Assembly (NCBI GenBank): GCA_964405465.1
Contig: CAYONZ010000017.1
Coordinates: 1 to 64,000 of the forward strand
Reading direction: 5' to 3'
DNA: 64,000 bases
Origin: CAYONZ01 sp964405465
GTDB taxonomy: Bacteria > Bdellovibrionota > Bdellovibrionia > Bdellovibrionales > JAMPXM01
A program made the translations under genes and the position numbers. This document shows, piece by piece, positions 26,933 through 34,902 of this stretch. Each line of letters opens with the position of its first letter. Position 1 is the first letter of the stretch. A model generated the notes under the pieces. The model did no database searches and was not told the DNA's origin. It saw nothing but the letters and a program-made list of their open reading frames with translations.

Positions 26933-28195
26933 ATGTTTTTCAAGATGTTAAGACAAACGGGATGGGTAATTTCGGCTGCTTTGGTTGCTGCCGTATTGAT
27001 TTCAGGGTTTGTTGGAAAAAATTCGCCTTCTATCACTCAAGAAGTAGTTTCAAAGTATTTGATCAAGAAAGAGATGTTGGCTGAAAAACTTGGACCTGCG
27101 GTGCGGGGCAATCAATTTCCAACACAGGTGGCTTTGAATGTACACGGACTGCCAGTCAATGCCGAAGTTGAATATGCATTGGATCCCTTTTCGCAGGTAC
27201 AAATTCAAAAACAACTAGAGCAGTACAGCCCAGACTATGCTGCGTTTGTGGCCGTTGATGCGACGACTGGCCGTGTTTTGTCGATGGCGAGCTATACCAG
27301 CGACGAAAAAATGAAGGGGCAGAATTTAGCTGTTCAAGCAACGTTTCCAGCAGCCTCAATTTTCAAAGTGGTTACAGCCAGTGCTGCAATCGATATGAAG
27401 AAAGTGAACCCAGATTCAGTAGTGCCGTTCAATGGCGCTAATCACACACTGTACAAAAAAAATGTGAAAGACACTTCGGTCAATCGCTGGACTCGATTTA
27501 TGACATTGAAAGAAGCGTTTGGCAGGTCAGTGAATGTGTTTTTCGGAAAGCTCGGTCTTTATTATGTGGGACCTCAGGGCTTAGCTCAGTATGCACAAAG
27601 ATATAAATTCAATGAAAAAATTGAATCGGACATGTTGATTGATTCAGGAGCCGCTCGGATACCAAACGATGATGGTTGGGCTGTTGTTCAGGCAGCCTCT
27701 GGGTTCACTCAGGACAACACAATGAGTCCCATGCAGGGAGCGTTGATCGCTGCGGCTGTCGCCAACGATGGCGTGATGATGGAGCCCTATCTGGTGGACA
27801 GTTTATATAATTCAACGGGCGATGTGATTTACAAGGCTCAGCAGAAGCAAATGTCGGTCACGGTTTCACCGCAAACGGCGGAAGAGCTTCGCGAATTGAT
27901 GCATGAGACTGTGCGAGCGGGCACCTCTCGTAAATCTTTTCGCAAGGTCACTCGCTACCGAGCTTTTGAAGACGTTGAGTTCGGCGGAAAAACAGGTTCA
28001 TTGACTGGGACGAAGCCCAAAGGGAAATGCGATTGGTTTGTCGGTTATGCACGTGGTGAGGGGTTCAAAATTGCAGTCGCCGCTTTGACAGTAAACAAGA
28101 AAAATTGGAAGGTAAAATCATCGCAACTCGCGAGCGCCTATCTTTCAAATTATATTCAACAAATGCAGTACAAAAAGACTGTCTCGCGACGCTAG
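26933..28195 (+). CDS. Penicillin-binding transpeptidase-domain protein
   Basis: 420 aa. The ATG at 26933 follows GGAG by nine bases; upstream GTG/ATG codons overlap that site. One membrane helix (residues ~10-27) anchors it. The catalytic motifs are SIFK (142-145), SVN (199-201) and KTG (353-355). The protein has only a short region between helix and transpeptidase domain, so the N-terminal dimerisation domain of FtsI/PBP2 is missing or reduced. It should cross-link peptidoglycan or act as a carboxypeptidase. It stands alone, divergent from the exported hydrolase. Confidence 0.9.
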   Translation: MFFKMLRQTGWVISAALVAAVLISGFVGKNSPSITQEVVSKYLIKKEMLAEKLGPAVRGNQFPTQVALNVHGLPVNAEVEYALDPFSQVQIQKQLEQYSPDYAAFVAVDATTGRVLSMASYTSDEKMKGQNLAVQATFPAASIFKVVTASAAIDMKKVNPDSVVPFNGANHTLYKKNVKDTSVNRWTRFMTLKEAFGRSVNVFFGKLGLYYVGPQGLAQYAQRYKFNEKIESDMLIDSGAARIPNDDGWAVVQAASGFTQDNTMSPMQGALIAAAVANDGVMMEPYLVDSLYNSTGDVIYKAQQKQMSVTVSPQTAEELRELMHETVRAGTSRKSFRKVTRYRAFEDVEFGGKTGSLTGTKPKGKCDWFVGYARGEGFKIAVAALTVNKKNWKVKSSQLASAYLSNYIQQMQYKKTVSRR

Positions 28196-28398
28196 ACGTA
28201 CTGTCAAAATATTCAACATTATTTTTTAAGTTTAAACTCCGAATGAATTTGCGCGGTCGCGTGATTCTGCGATAAGTCCTGCCATTGATCTAAACAAAGG
28301 TCCAGGAATTGTCGAACTCTTGTGGGGTCTGTCGAAATACCTAAAGCCTCTGTCACAACATCTCGATACGGAAAGTGTAACGAGGAGTGAATTTTTCT

Positions 28399-29298
28399 AT
28401 GCAGACCCAATTTTACGTGTCACATGCTTCAGAGAATCTTGGGCCTTGGCCACTGGCTGAGATTGTCATGCGTCTTGGGCGGCTTGAACTTTTAGCTACT
28501 GACTTTATTTACGACGAGGCCACGGAGTCTTGGATTAGCTTGGCAGAATACGAGCCAGTGCAGTCTCTGATCCATGCAAGTAAGCCCAAAACTCCTCCGC
28601 CTGGTGCGAAGAAGAAGGTTTTGGCATCTGAAGAGAATACAGTTGTGGACCAGAAGGCATTAACGCCATCTTCTCAAGTACAGGTGACCAACCTGAATAC
28701 TTCTGTGGCGGTCCCTTCAGCTGAAATAGATGAATCTCCAGAATGGTTCGTGCAAAAAGAAACGCATCGCTATGGTCCATTTACCTATTCGGGTCTGATC
28801 AAAGCCCTTCAGGATAAATCGGTTTTTGATTTCGATTTTGTGTGGCGCCAAGGCATGGATAATTGGATGCGAATTTCTGAACACCACCTGTTTACGCAAG
28901 AGGCGATTCGAACCGTATTTAAAAAGTCATCACCGTTTTTTGAGAAAGTATTTGTGCAGCGCCAGTCGCCTCGGGTTCCATTTGAGAGTGAAGTATTTGT
29001 TCACGACAATCGCTCGTTATGGCGAGGTAAGGCTTATGAATGCAGTGAATCTGGTTCTGGGGTTGTGGTGGACTATTCAGTTCTATTGCCCGGGCAGGTT
29101 GTAAATGTTCATTTTGCTTCAACCAATCGGACGCCAGCATTCAATGCTCTTTGCGAAGTCGTTTCAAAAAAATTCACTGAAGAAATTAAAGAAAAAAATT
29201 CGCCTGTTCGTTATGGACTTAAGTTTGTTCAACTCGAAGAGGGTACGAAATCAGTTTTGCAGGAGTACCTGAAAACTGAACTAGAGAAAGCAGCTTAA
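28399..29298 (+). CDS. GYF-GYF-PilZ protein, first gene of TolQRR/AgmX cluster
   Basis: 299 aa from the ATG at 28399, placed after GAGGAG. Two GYF_2-type modules (about residues 3-52, FYVSHASENLGPWPLAEI...ESWISL, and 117-165, WFVQKETHRYGPFTYSGL...DNWMRI) are followed by a C-terminal PilZ-like domain (RQSPR, then CSESGSGVVV), the pattern that binds cyclic di-GMP. No membrane segment is seen, so it is cytoplasmic. It precedes the TolQ-like gene by 21 bases. In Myxococcus a GYF domain is part of GltJ/AgmX, suggesting that here it is a separate, c-di-GMP-responsive subunit of the motor (inference). Confidence 0.85.
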   Translation: MQTQFYVSHASENLGPWPLAEIVMRLGRLELLATDFIYDEATESWISLAEYEPVQSLIHASKPKTPPPGAKKKVLASEENTVVDQKALTPSSQVQVTNLNTSVAVPSAEIDESPEWFVQKETHRYGPFTYSGLIKALQDKSVFDFDFVWRQGMDNWMRISEHHLFTQEAIRTVFKKSSPFFEKVFVQRQSPRVPFESEVFVHDNRSLWRGKAYECSESGSGVVVDYSVLLPGQVVNVHFASTNRTPAFNALCEVVSKKFTEEIKEKNSPVRYGLKFVQLEEGTKSVLQEYLKTELEKAA

Positions 29299-29319
29299 AA
29301 TTTATTAAGGGGGACTAAG

Positions 29320-30042
29320 ATGTTAGCAGCAATGATGAAATTTCTAGATGAATACAAGGTGCTCGAATGGATAATCGGAGTCCTTGGTATTTATGCAACT
29401 GCACTTGTAGCGGAGCGTTTCAAAGCGTTGTTTTTTGAATATTCGCTCAATGCAGATGTGTTTATGGCTAAGGTCTTCAAATTAGTTGAAGAAGACAAAG
29501 CGGATGAGGCGATTGCTTTGTGTGGTGCGAATCAACACAAGCCTCTGGCTTACTGTATGAAAAGAATGCTTGAGAAAATGGATCATGATGAGCGGGCAAT
29601 TGAACAGGCCTTGGATATTGCGGCTTCAGAAGTTGCTCCAAAGCTTGCAAAAAACCTTGGTTACCTCCAGATGGTTTCTAACGTGGTCACACTCGTAGGA
29701 CTCTTGGGAACGGTTATCGGTCTGATCATGTCGTTTGCGGCTCTGGGTTCTGCAGATCCTCAGCAGAAATCAGCGCTACTTGCAGCTGGTATTTCATCAG
29801 CGATGAATGCAACAGCGGCGGGTCTTTGTGTCGCGATTCCAGTCATGATTTTTTATTCGTTCTTGCATGCCAAACAAGGTCGTTTGTTTTCAGAAATGGA
29901 TCAGTATGCCAACAAAATGGTTGATCTGTTGAAAAACAAAGACATGAAGCATTTTTCGGCAGCTGTGGCGTTTCCAGGAAATCTCGGTCTTGAGAAATCA
30001 GATAAAAAAGTTCCTCCGGCGCATCCAGGAAAATCGGCGTAG
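29320..30042 (+). CDS. MotA/TolQ/ExbB proton-channel family protein (AglR-like)
   Basis: 240 aa with three hydrophobic segments (about residues 15-35, 118-150 and 158-185). The conserved channel region VVTLVGLLGTVIGLIMSFAALG...ISSAMNATAAGLCVAIPVMIFY is the TolQ/ExbB signature. It forms a proton-driven stator with the two ExbD proteins downstream. One TolQ plus two TolR genes is the arrangement of the Myxococcus AglR-AglQ-AglS gliding motor. AAGGGGG precedes the ATG. Confidence 0.93.
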   Translation: MLAAMMKFLDEYKVLEWIIGVLGIYATALVAERFKALFFEYSLNADVFMAKVFKLVEEDKADEAIALCGANQHKPLAYCMKRMLEKMDHDERAIEQALDIAASEVAPKLAKNLGYLQMVSNVVTLVGLLGTVIGLIMSFAALGSADPQQKSALLAAGISSAMNATAAGLCVAIPVMIFYSFLHAKQGRLFSEMDQYANKMVDLLKNKDMKHFSAAVAFPGNLGLEKSDKKVPPAHPGKSA

Positions 30043-30073
30043 TTAATAGCTAGGGGACGGGAGAAGGATTTCA

Positions 30074-30610
30074 ATGAGAAGGTTTAAACGAAGACTAGAT
30101 GATGCGACTTTTGATCTAAATCTGGCACCTATGCTAGACATCATTGTGTCAATCATACCAATGCTTCTGATGACCGTGGTTTTTGTCAGGGTCATGATTA
30201 TTGAAACTCCTGTTCCACAGGTCGTACAGAAAACAATTGAGGCCAATGCTGACAAAAAAGAAGTTTTGATCTCGGTCTATGTCAGTAAAGAAAAAGGATT
30301 CGAAGTGAAAGTGAACAACAAGGGTGAGAGCTCTGTTGTCAATGTTGGACTAAAAGGAAATCAGCTAGATCCAGATGAATTGCACATCAGAATAAGTGAT
30401 ATAAAACGAAAGTTTCCTGATGTATTTCGTTTAGAGTTACACCCAGAGGAAAACGTCTCGCTTGAAGAGATCGTGCGCGTGATGGACGCAGTCCGCGATA
30501 GGAAAGGTTCAGAGCCAAAATTCATATTTACAGATGTCACCTCAGGCAAACCGGTGGAAACAGATCTCATGTTTCCAGACATTGTCTTCGGTAATGTGGT
30601 GGGAGGCTGA
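30074..30610 (+). CDS. ExbD/TolR family protein 1
   Basis: 178 aa. A short cytoplasmic N-terminus, then one helix LAPMLDIIVSIIPMLLMTVVFV with the conserved Asp (about residue 22) that carries protons in ExbD/TolR/MotB-type stators, then a periplasmic domain. It has the AAGGA site upstream and is followed by the second ExbD gene after one base. Confidence 0.92.
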   Translation: MRRFKRRLDDATFDLNLAPMLDIIVSIIPMLLMTVVFVRVMIIETPVPQVVQKTIEANADKKEVLISVYVSKEKGFEVKVNNKGESSVVNVGLKGNQLDPDELHIRISDIKRKFPDVFRLELHPEENVSLEEIVRVMDAVRDRKGSEPKFIFTDVTSGKPVETDLMFPDIVFGNVVGG

Positions 30611-30611
30611 T

Positions 30612-31133
30612 ATGGGTCGAAGAAATGGTATCGCGAAATTTATGGAAAAGCGGACAGCTGGCTACTTCAAGATTCAAATCACTTCAATGGTTGATATGTT
30701 TGTTATCATTCTTGTGTTTTTGTTGAAAAGCTATGGTTCAACCTCAGTTGAGGTTGCACAAAGTCCAGATTTAAGGCTGCCAGTTTCAACTAGTCAAAAA
30801 CCGCCGGTCGAGTTCACAAAGATCATGGTCTCGAAGGCAAATATTATGGTTGATGAACAAGAAGCAATTCGATTTGCGCAAAACGGAGAGTTTAAAGTCG
30901 AAGATGTAGAGGCCAATGATCCAATGTTTATTCGAAATCTGTTTACGGTTTTAGATAAACAGGCGACGAAGGGCAGAATGATTGCAAAAGAAAATGAAGA
31001 GTTTAATTTTGAAGGCAAGGTGTTGTTAATTGCAGATCGAAGTGTTCCCTATGCGATTCTAAAGAAGGTTATGTATACAGCGATGATGGCTGGTTATGCA
31101 GATGTTAAAATTGCAGTAATGTCACCAGATTAA
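30612..31133 (+). CDS. ExbD/TolR family protein 2
   Basis: 173 aa from the ATG at 30612, with GGGAGG just upstream inside the end of the preceding gene; a longer in-frame reading overlaps that gene and has no site. The helix ITSMVDMFVIILVFLLKSYG keeps the conserved Asp. The periplasmic part ends with a typical TolR/ExbD fold (VLLIADRSVPYAILKKVMYTAMMAGY). It pairs with ExbD 1 and the TolQ-like channel. Confidence 0.92.
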   Translation: MGRRNGIAKFMEKRTAGYFKIQITSMVDMFVIILVFLLKSYGSTSVEVAQSPDLRLPVSTSQKPPVEFTKIMVSKANIMVDEQEAIRFAQNGEFKVEDVEANDPMFIRNLFTVLDKQATKGRMIAKENEEFNFEGKVLLIADRSVPYAILKKVMYTAMMAGYADVKIAVMSPD

Positions 31134-31154
31134 GCGAGAGGCAGAGGCAGCGAG

Positions 31155-32642
31155 ATGGGTGCTCCAGAGCTCTTTTTAGAACTTAAAACAAATGCAAAAC
31201 GAAAAAAAGTATTGCATTTAAAAGCGAAAGGCAAAAAAACCTTTCTCATCGGATCTTCGGAAGAAGCGGACCTGCGTATTGCGGGGGCCGCGGCTTCGGG
31301 ATGCCATCTTGTCGTTCATTACAAAGAGCCCCATTGGATTGTCTCAGATGTGAGTGGCAATCATCAGGCGAAGCTTGATCAAAAGAATTTTATTGAAGAA
31401 AAAATTTCGAAGCTGACTAAGATTCAGATCGGTGAAAATGAAATCACGGTTCAAGCTTTTCAGAAGTCAGTTGAATTGTACAAAGAAGCAAATTTTTCAG
31501 GACGTTTGGAGCAGCATCAAATTATTGTTTTGTCTAAAGGGAGGGTGATTGTTTCTAAAATCCTTCCAGCCAATGTGCCATTCCGTTATTTTGATGGGGA
31601 TCAGGAACACCTTTTGGTTCCACCAAACGGATCAGCATGGAAAGAGACTGCGATTGGTCCAAGAGTTATTCGGCAACGCTTGATTCCGTTGCAGGAAAAG
31701 GCAGCCACGAGTGGCTTTGAGTTTGATCAAGACCTAAAAAAACCGTTACTTGCACTCATTGCTCTTGTCCTGGTTCTTACCGGAATTGTTATGTTGATTC
31801 CGAAGTCAAAAATTGAAGCGGAACCAGTGCTAACGAAAAATATGAGAGATATGATTTTCAATGCGAAGACAGTTAAGAAAAAGCGTGAGGAATCGAAAAA
31901 AGCTCTGGCGCAAATGATGAAGGCAGGAGGAAATGCCAATCAGAAAACGAGTGCCTCCCATACAGCAGCGGTAACTCCGCAGGAGTCAAATGCTCCAAAG
32001 GCAAATCCTAAAACGGCAGCTGCCATCAACAATTTACGTTCTTCGGGTTTGTCGGCGTTGATTGGCAAAATCGCCAAGCGAGCTAATAAACAAGGTGTGC
32101 TGGTTCAAGGATCAGGCGTAACGGCAGATCAAGCGAATTCAGGAAGTGCTATTTTTAGTATTGGTAAGGCAACCGTAGGCGGCGGAGGTGGGGCTGCCAA
32201 AGACAGTTCGACATTCAAACTTGGCGGTGTGGCGACTTTAGGTAAGGGTGGGGGATCCGGAAACTTTAAAGAAGGAACAGCACTTCAGGGCGGATCTGTT
32301 GGTAAAGCAGATGTTTCATTTATTGATGAAGAAACAGTGGTCGAGGGCGGTTTAGATCGCGATGCAATTGCCGACGTAATCAAACGAAATATTGGACAGG
32401 TTCGATACTGTTATGAGCGACAGCTGAGCTCAAGGCCCGATCTCTATGGTAAGGTGCTGGTTAAATTTAATATCACTGCAGAAGGTACTGTGGTTGAGGC
32501 GCACGTCGACAATTCCACGTTGAAGAATGCAATGGTTGAGGGATGTATAATTCGGCGAATCGGCGATTGGAAATTTCCACTTCCAAAAGGTGGAACTCAG
32601 GTTCGCGTCAGTTATCCTTTCTTGTTCAAGGCACTCGAATAA
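31155..32642 (+). CDS. FHA-like N-terminus, one helix, AgmX/GltJ-type C-terminal domain
   Basis: 495 aa. Residues ~15-100 resemble a divergent FHA fold (FLIGSSEEADLRIAGAAASGCHLVV...PHWIVSDVSG), which binds phosphothreonine in typical members; the usual GR is GS here. A transmembrane helix (about 195-213, LALIALVLVLTGIVMLIP) leads to a long Ala/Gly/Lys-rich periplasmic stalk. The last ~100 residues are the AgmX/PglI C-terminal domain, a TonB-like module (IKRNIGQVRYCYERQL...GKVLVKFNITAEGTV...WKFPLP), with two Cys likely paired. It would transmit motor movement across the periplasm, as proposed for GltJ. Confidence 0.88.
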   Translation: MGAPELFLELKTNAKRKKVLHLKAKGKKTFLIGSSEEADLRIAGAAASGCHLVVHYKEPHWIVSDVSGNHQAKLDQKNFIEEKISKLTKIQIGENEITVQAFQKSVELYKEANFSGRLEQHQIIVLSKGRVIVSKILPANVPFRYFDGDQEHLLVPPNGSAWKETAIGPRVIRQRLIPLQEKAATSGFEFDQDLKKPLLALIALVLVLTGIVMLIPKSKIEAEPVLTKNMRDMIFNAKTVKKKREESKKALAQMMKAGGNANQKTSASHTAAVTPQESNAPKANPKTAAAINNLRSSGLSALIGKIAKRANKQGVLVQGSGVTADQANSGSAIFSIGKATVGGGGGAAKDSSTFKLGGVATLGKGGGSGNFKEGTALQGGSVGKADVSFIDEETVVEGGLDRDAIADVIKRNIGQVRYCYERQLSSRPDLYGKVLVKFNITAEGTVVEAHVDNSTLKNAMVEGCIIRRIGDWKFPLPKGGTQVRVSYPFLFKALE

Positions 32643-32673
32643 AGTTCAATTGATTTTATATAGTGCGGAGAGT

Positions 32674-32697
32674 GCCTATTTGACCTCTTAGGCTTTT
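32674..32697 (+). terminator. Weak hairpin after motor operon
   Basis: GCCTA pairs with TAGGC around a 10-base loop and is followed by TTTT. The stem is short, so this is only a possible terminator between the AgmX-like gene and selO. Confidence 0.3.
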
Positions 32698-32707
32698 CGC
32701 AGTTTAC

Positions 32708-34159
32708 ATGTCTGTAATGAATGAGCATGTAAGTATCAAATTTAAAAATACTATTCTCGAACTGGGTTCAGCCTTCTATGATGAGGTTGTACCAGCGAAA
32801 TTTCCGCAGAAAATTATTCGTTTTCAAAATAGAGTATGGGCTGAGCGCTTGGGCTTTGCTGCATGGACTCAACAAGAATGGATTCAACATTTTGGCGAGT
32901 TTCTACCCTGTGAGGGATCCTTGAGATTTCCATTGGCGCTTCGTTACCATGGGCATCAGTTTCGCCATTACAATCCTGATCTTGGGGACGGTCGGGGATT
33001 TTTGTATGCACAGCTTGAAGATCCGCAAACGGGTCTATTGTATGATCTTGGTACCAAGGGAAGCGGACAGACACCTTACTCTCGTCAGGGGGATGGGCGA
33101 TTGACGTTGAAAGGTGGTGTGCGCGAGGTGCTTGCGACTGAATTTCTGGAGGCTCTGGGTGTCAATACTTCCAAAACATTTAGTTTGATTGAGACCGGTG
33201 AATCGTTGCAGCGAAATGATGAACCTTCTCCCACACGTTCTTCTGTTCTGGTTCGACTAAGTCATGGCCACATTCGCTTTGGAACCTTTCAGCGCCTTCA
33301 TGCTTTGGGAGACACGGAAAGTTCACAAAAATTAATTGATTATTGTTTGCAGCACCTCCTGAATCGAAATGAACTTTTGTCAGAAGCATCGCAAGTGCGA
33401 GCGGAGGAGTTTTTTTTCGAAGTTTGTCGAAGAACGGCTTCATTGGCAGCTAGTTGGATGATTGCTGGATTTGTTCATGGAGTTTTGAATACTGACAATA
33501 TGAATATTACAGGTGAAAGTTTTGACTATGGACCCTATCGGTTTTTACCTCACTATGATCCAGGCTTTACTGCGGCCTACTTTGATCAATCGGGCCTCTA
33601 TTGTTTTGGTCGCCAACCTGAAGCCTGCGTTTGGAATCTTGACCAATTGGCAAGGAGCCTGGCCTCAGTTGCTGATTACAATTCTTTAAGGAAAGGTCTC
33701 TCGATTTACGCCGAGTACTTTAATGGCGAGGTTTTGAATTGTTTTTTTCGCAGACTTGGACTTTTGCGCCAAGACTCAGTTTTGGATAACGGCAAGGCAT
33801 TGGATTCAGAAGTTCTTCATACCGCATTTGAATTTTTGCAGAATAGTGAAGTCTCCTACGCTCAGTTCTTTTTTGATTTCTATGGGGGAGTGAATCAAGA
33901 AAGAGTCAAGCAGAGCCCGTGTAGAGACTTCTACCAAGGAGAAGTATTTAACCGACTTGAACGCCTTTTAAATCAATATCTATCTCCTGAAAGGGTTGAA
34001 CTTCGTTTGAAAGACATGTACTTCCAACAGACTAAGCCAACGAATTTGTTAATTGATGAAATTGAAGAGATTTGGGAGGCAATTGCAGCACGCGACGATT
34101 GGTCATTGTTTCAAAATAAAGTGGAAGAGCTGCAAAAACTGAAAGAATTAATGGCCTGA
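32708..34159 (+). CDS. selO: SelO/YdiU family protein AMPylase
   Basis: 483 aa, matching the pseudokinase-fold SelO family, which transfers AMP to protein Ser/Thr/Tyr. Recognisable family segments are ALRYHGHQFRHYNPDLGDGRGFLY, LGTKGSGQTPYSRQGDGRLTLKGGVREVL, ESLQRNDEPSPTRSSVLVRLSHGHIRFGTF and HGVLNTDNMNITGESFDYGPYRFL. The last includes the Asn-Met-Asn metal-binding stretch. No C-terminal Cys/Sec motif is seen. No strong ribosome-binding site is visible at the ATG; a second Met is at codon 4. The pseudouridine synthase gene follows. Confidence 0.93.
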   Translation: MSVMNEHVSIKFKNTILELGSAFYDEVVPAKFPQKIIRFQNRVWAERLGFAAWTQQEWIQHFGEFLPCEGSLRFPLALRYHGHQFRHYNPDLGDGRGFLYAQLEDPQTGLLYDLGTKGSGQTPYSRQGDGRLTLKGGVREVLATEFLEALGVNTSKTFSLIETGESLQRNDEPSPTRSSVLVRLSHGHIRFGTFQRLHALGDTESSQKLIDYCLQHLLNRNELLSEASQVRAEEFFFEVCRRTASLAASWMIAGFVHGVLNTDNMNITGESFDYGPYRFLPHYDPGFTAAYFDQSGLYCFGRQPEACVWNLDQLARSLASVADYNSLRKGLSIYAEYFNGEVLNCFFRRLGLLRQDSVLDNGKALDSEVLHTAFEFLQNSEVSYAQFFFDFYGGVNQERVKQSPCRDFYQGEVFNRLERLLNQYLSPERVELRLKDMYFQQTKPTNLLIDEIEEIWEAIAARDDWSLFQNKVEELQKLKELMA

Positions 34160-34188
34160 AGTTTGGTATATGAGGCCGGGGTTGGAAC

Positions 34189-34902
34189 TTGGGATTTAAG
34201 TTTAATATTCTATATCAAGATTCTGATTTGGTGGCTGTTTTCAAACCCTCTGGATTTCACGTTCATCAGCCTGAGTTTCCAGCACGGCGGGTTCCAAAAG
34301 AAATTGTTTGTCTCAATCAGTTGAGAGATCAGCTTGGCACCTGGGTTTATCCTGCACATCGATTGGACTGTGCGACAGCTGGAGTGTTGTTGTTTGCCCT
34401 AAATAAAGATATGGCAAGGCAGCTGGGTCAACTGTTTACCTGCAATCAAATAAACAAAAAATATTTTGCTGTAATTCGAGGTTTTTTGCCTGACCAAGGC
34501 ATTCTCGACGAGCCAATGCACACTGACACCTCGTCGGAGCCAGTTGAGACTATCACCGAGTTTAAAACTTTGGCACGCGTTGAGTTTCCGGTTGCAGTCG
34601 GAAAAAGACATACCTCTGCGAGATACAGTTTAGTCGAAGCAAACCCGCGGACCGGGAGATACCATCAAATTCGACGGCATTTTGCGCACAAAGGGCATCC
34701 TGTTTTGGGTGATCGCGCGCATGGCGATTCCTATCACAATAGATATTTTCGAGAACATCTTTTGATAGGTGGACTTCGTCTTTTAGCTAAGTCGATAGAA
34801 TTCCAACATCCAATCTCTGGCGAAAATGTTTGGATCAACTGCGATTGGCCACAAGACTGGCAGACGACTTTTGAAAAGTGTTTTCCAGACTTTATTCTTT
34901 AA
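34189..34902 (+). CDS. RluA-family pseudouridine synthase, TruC-like
   Basis: 237 aa from a TTG start. The catalytic Asp is in AHRLDCATAGVLLFA (the HRLDxxTSG motif), with NKKYFAVIRGF and ANPRTGRYHQIRRHFAHKGHPVLGD of the RluA family. The single-domain length and the QIRRHFAHKGHPVLGDRAHGD segment are closest to TruC, which makes pseudouridine 65 in tRNA. There is no S4 domain. The gene overlaps the end of the convergent protease gene by 11 bases. Confidence 0.88.
   Translation: MGFKFNILYQDSDLVAVFKPSGFHVHQPEFPARRVPKEIVCLNQLRDQLGTWVYPAHRLDCATAGVLLFALNKDMARQLGQLFTCNQINKKYFAVIRGFLPDQGILDEPMHTDTSSEPVETITEFKTLARVEFPVAVGKRHTSARYSLVEANPRTGRYHQIRRHFAHKGHPVLGDRAHGDSYHNRYFREHLLIGGLRLLAKSIEFQHPISGENVWINCDWPQDWQTTFEKCFPDFIL

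Noticed and set aside
28219..28410. 63-aa minus-strand frame in the gap before the GYF-PilZ gene
   Set aside because: It looks mildly protein-like but starts at TTG without a ribosome-binding site, overlaps the start of the GYF gene and has no recognisable homology.
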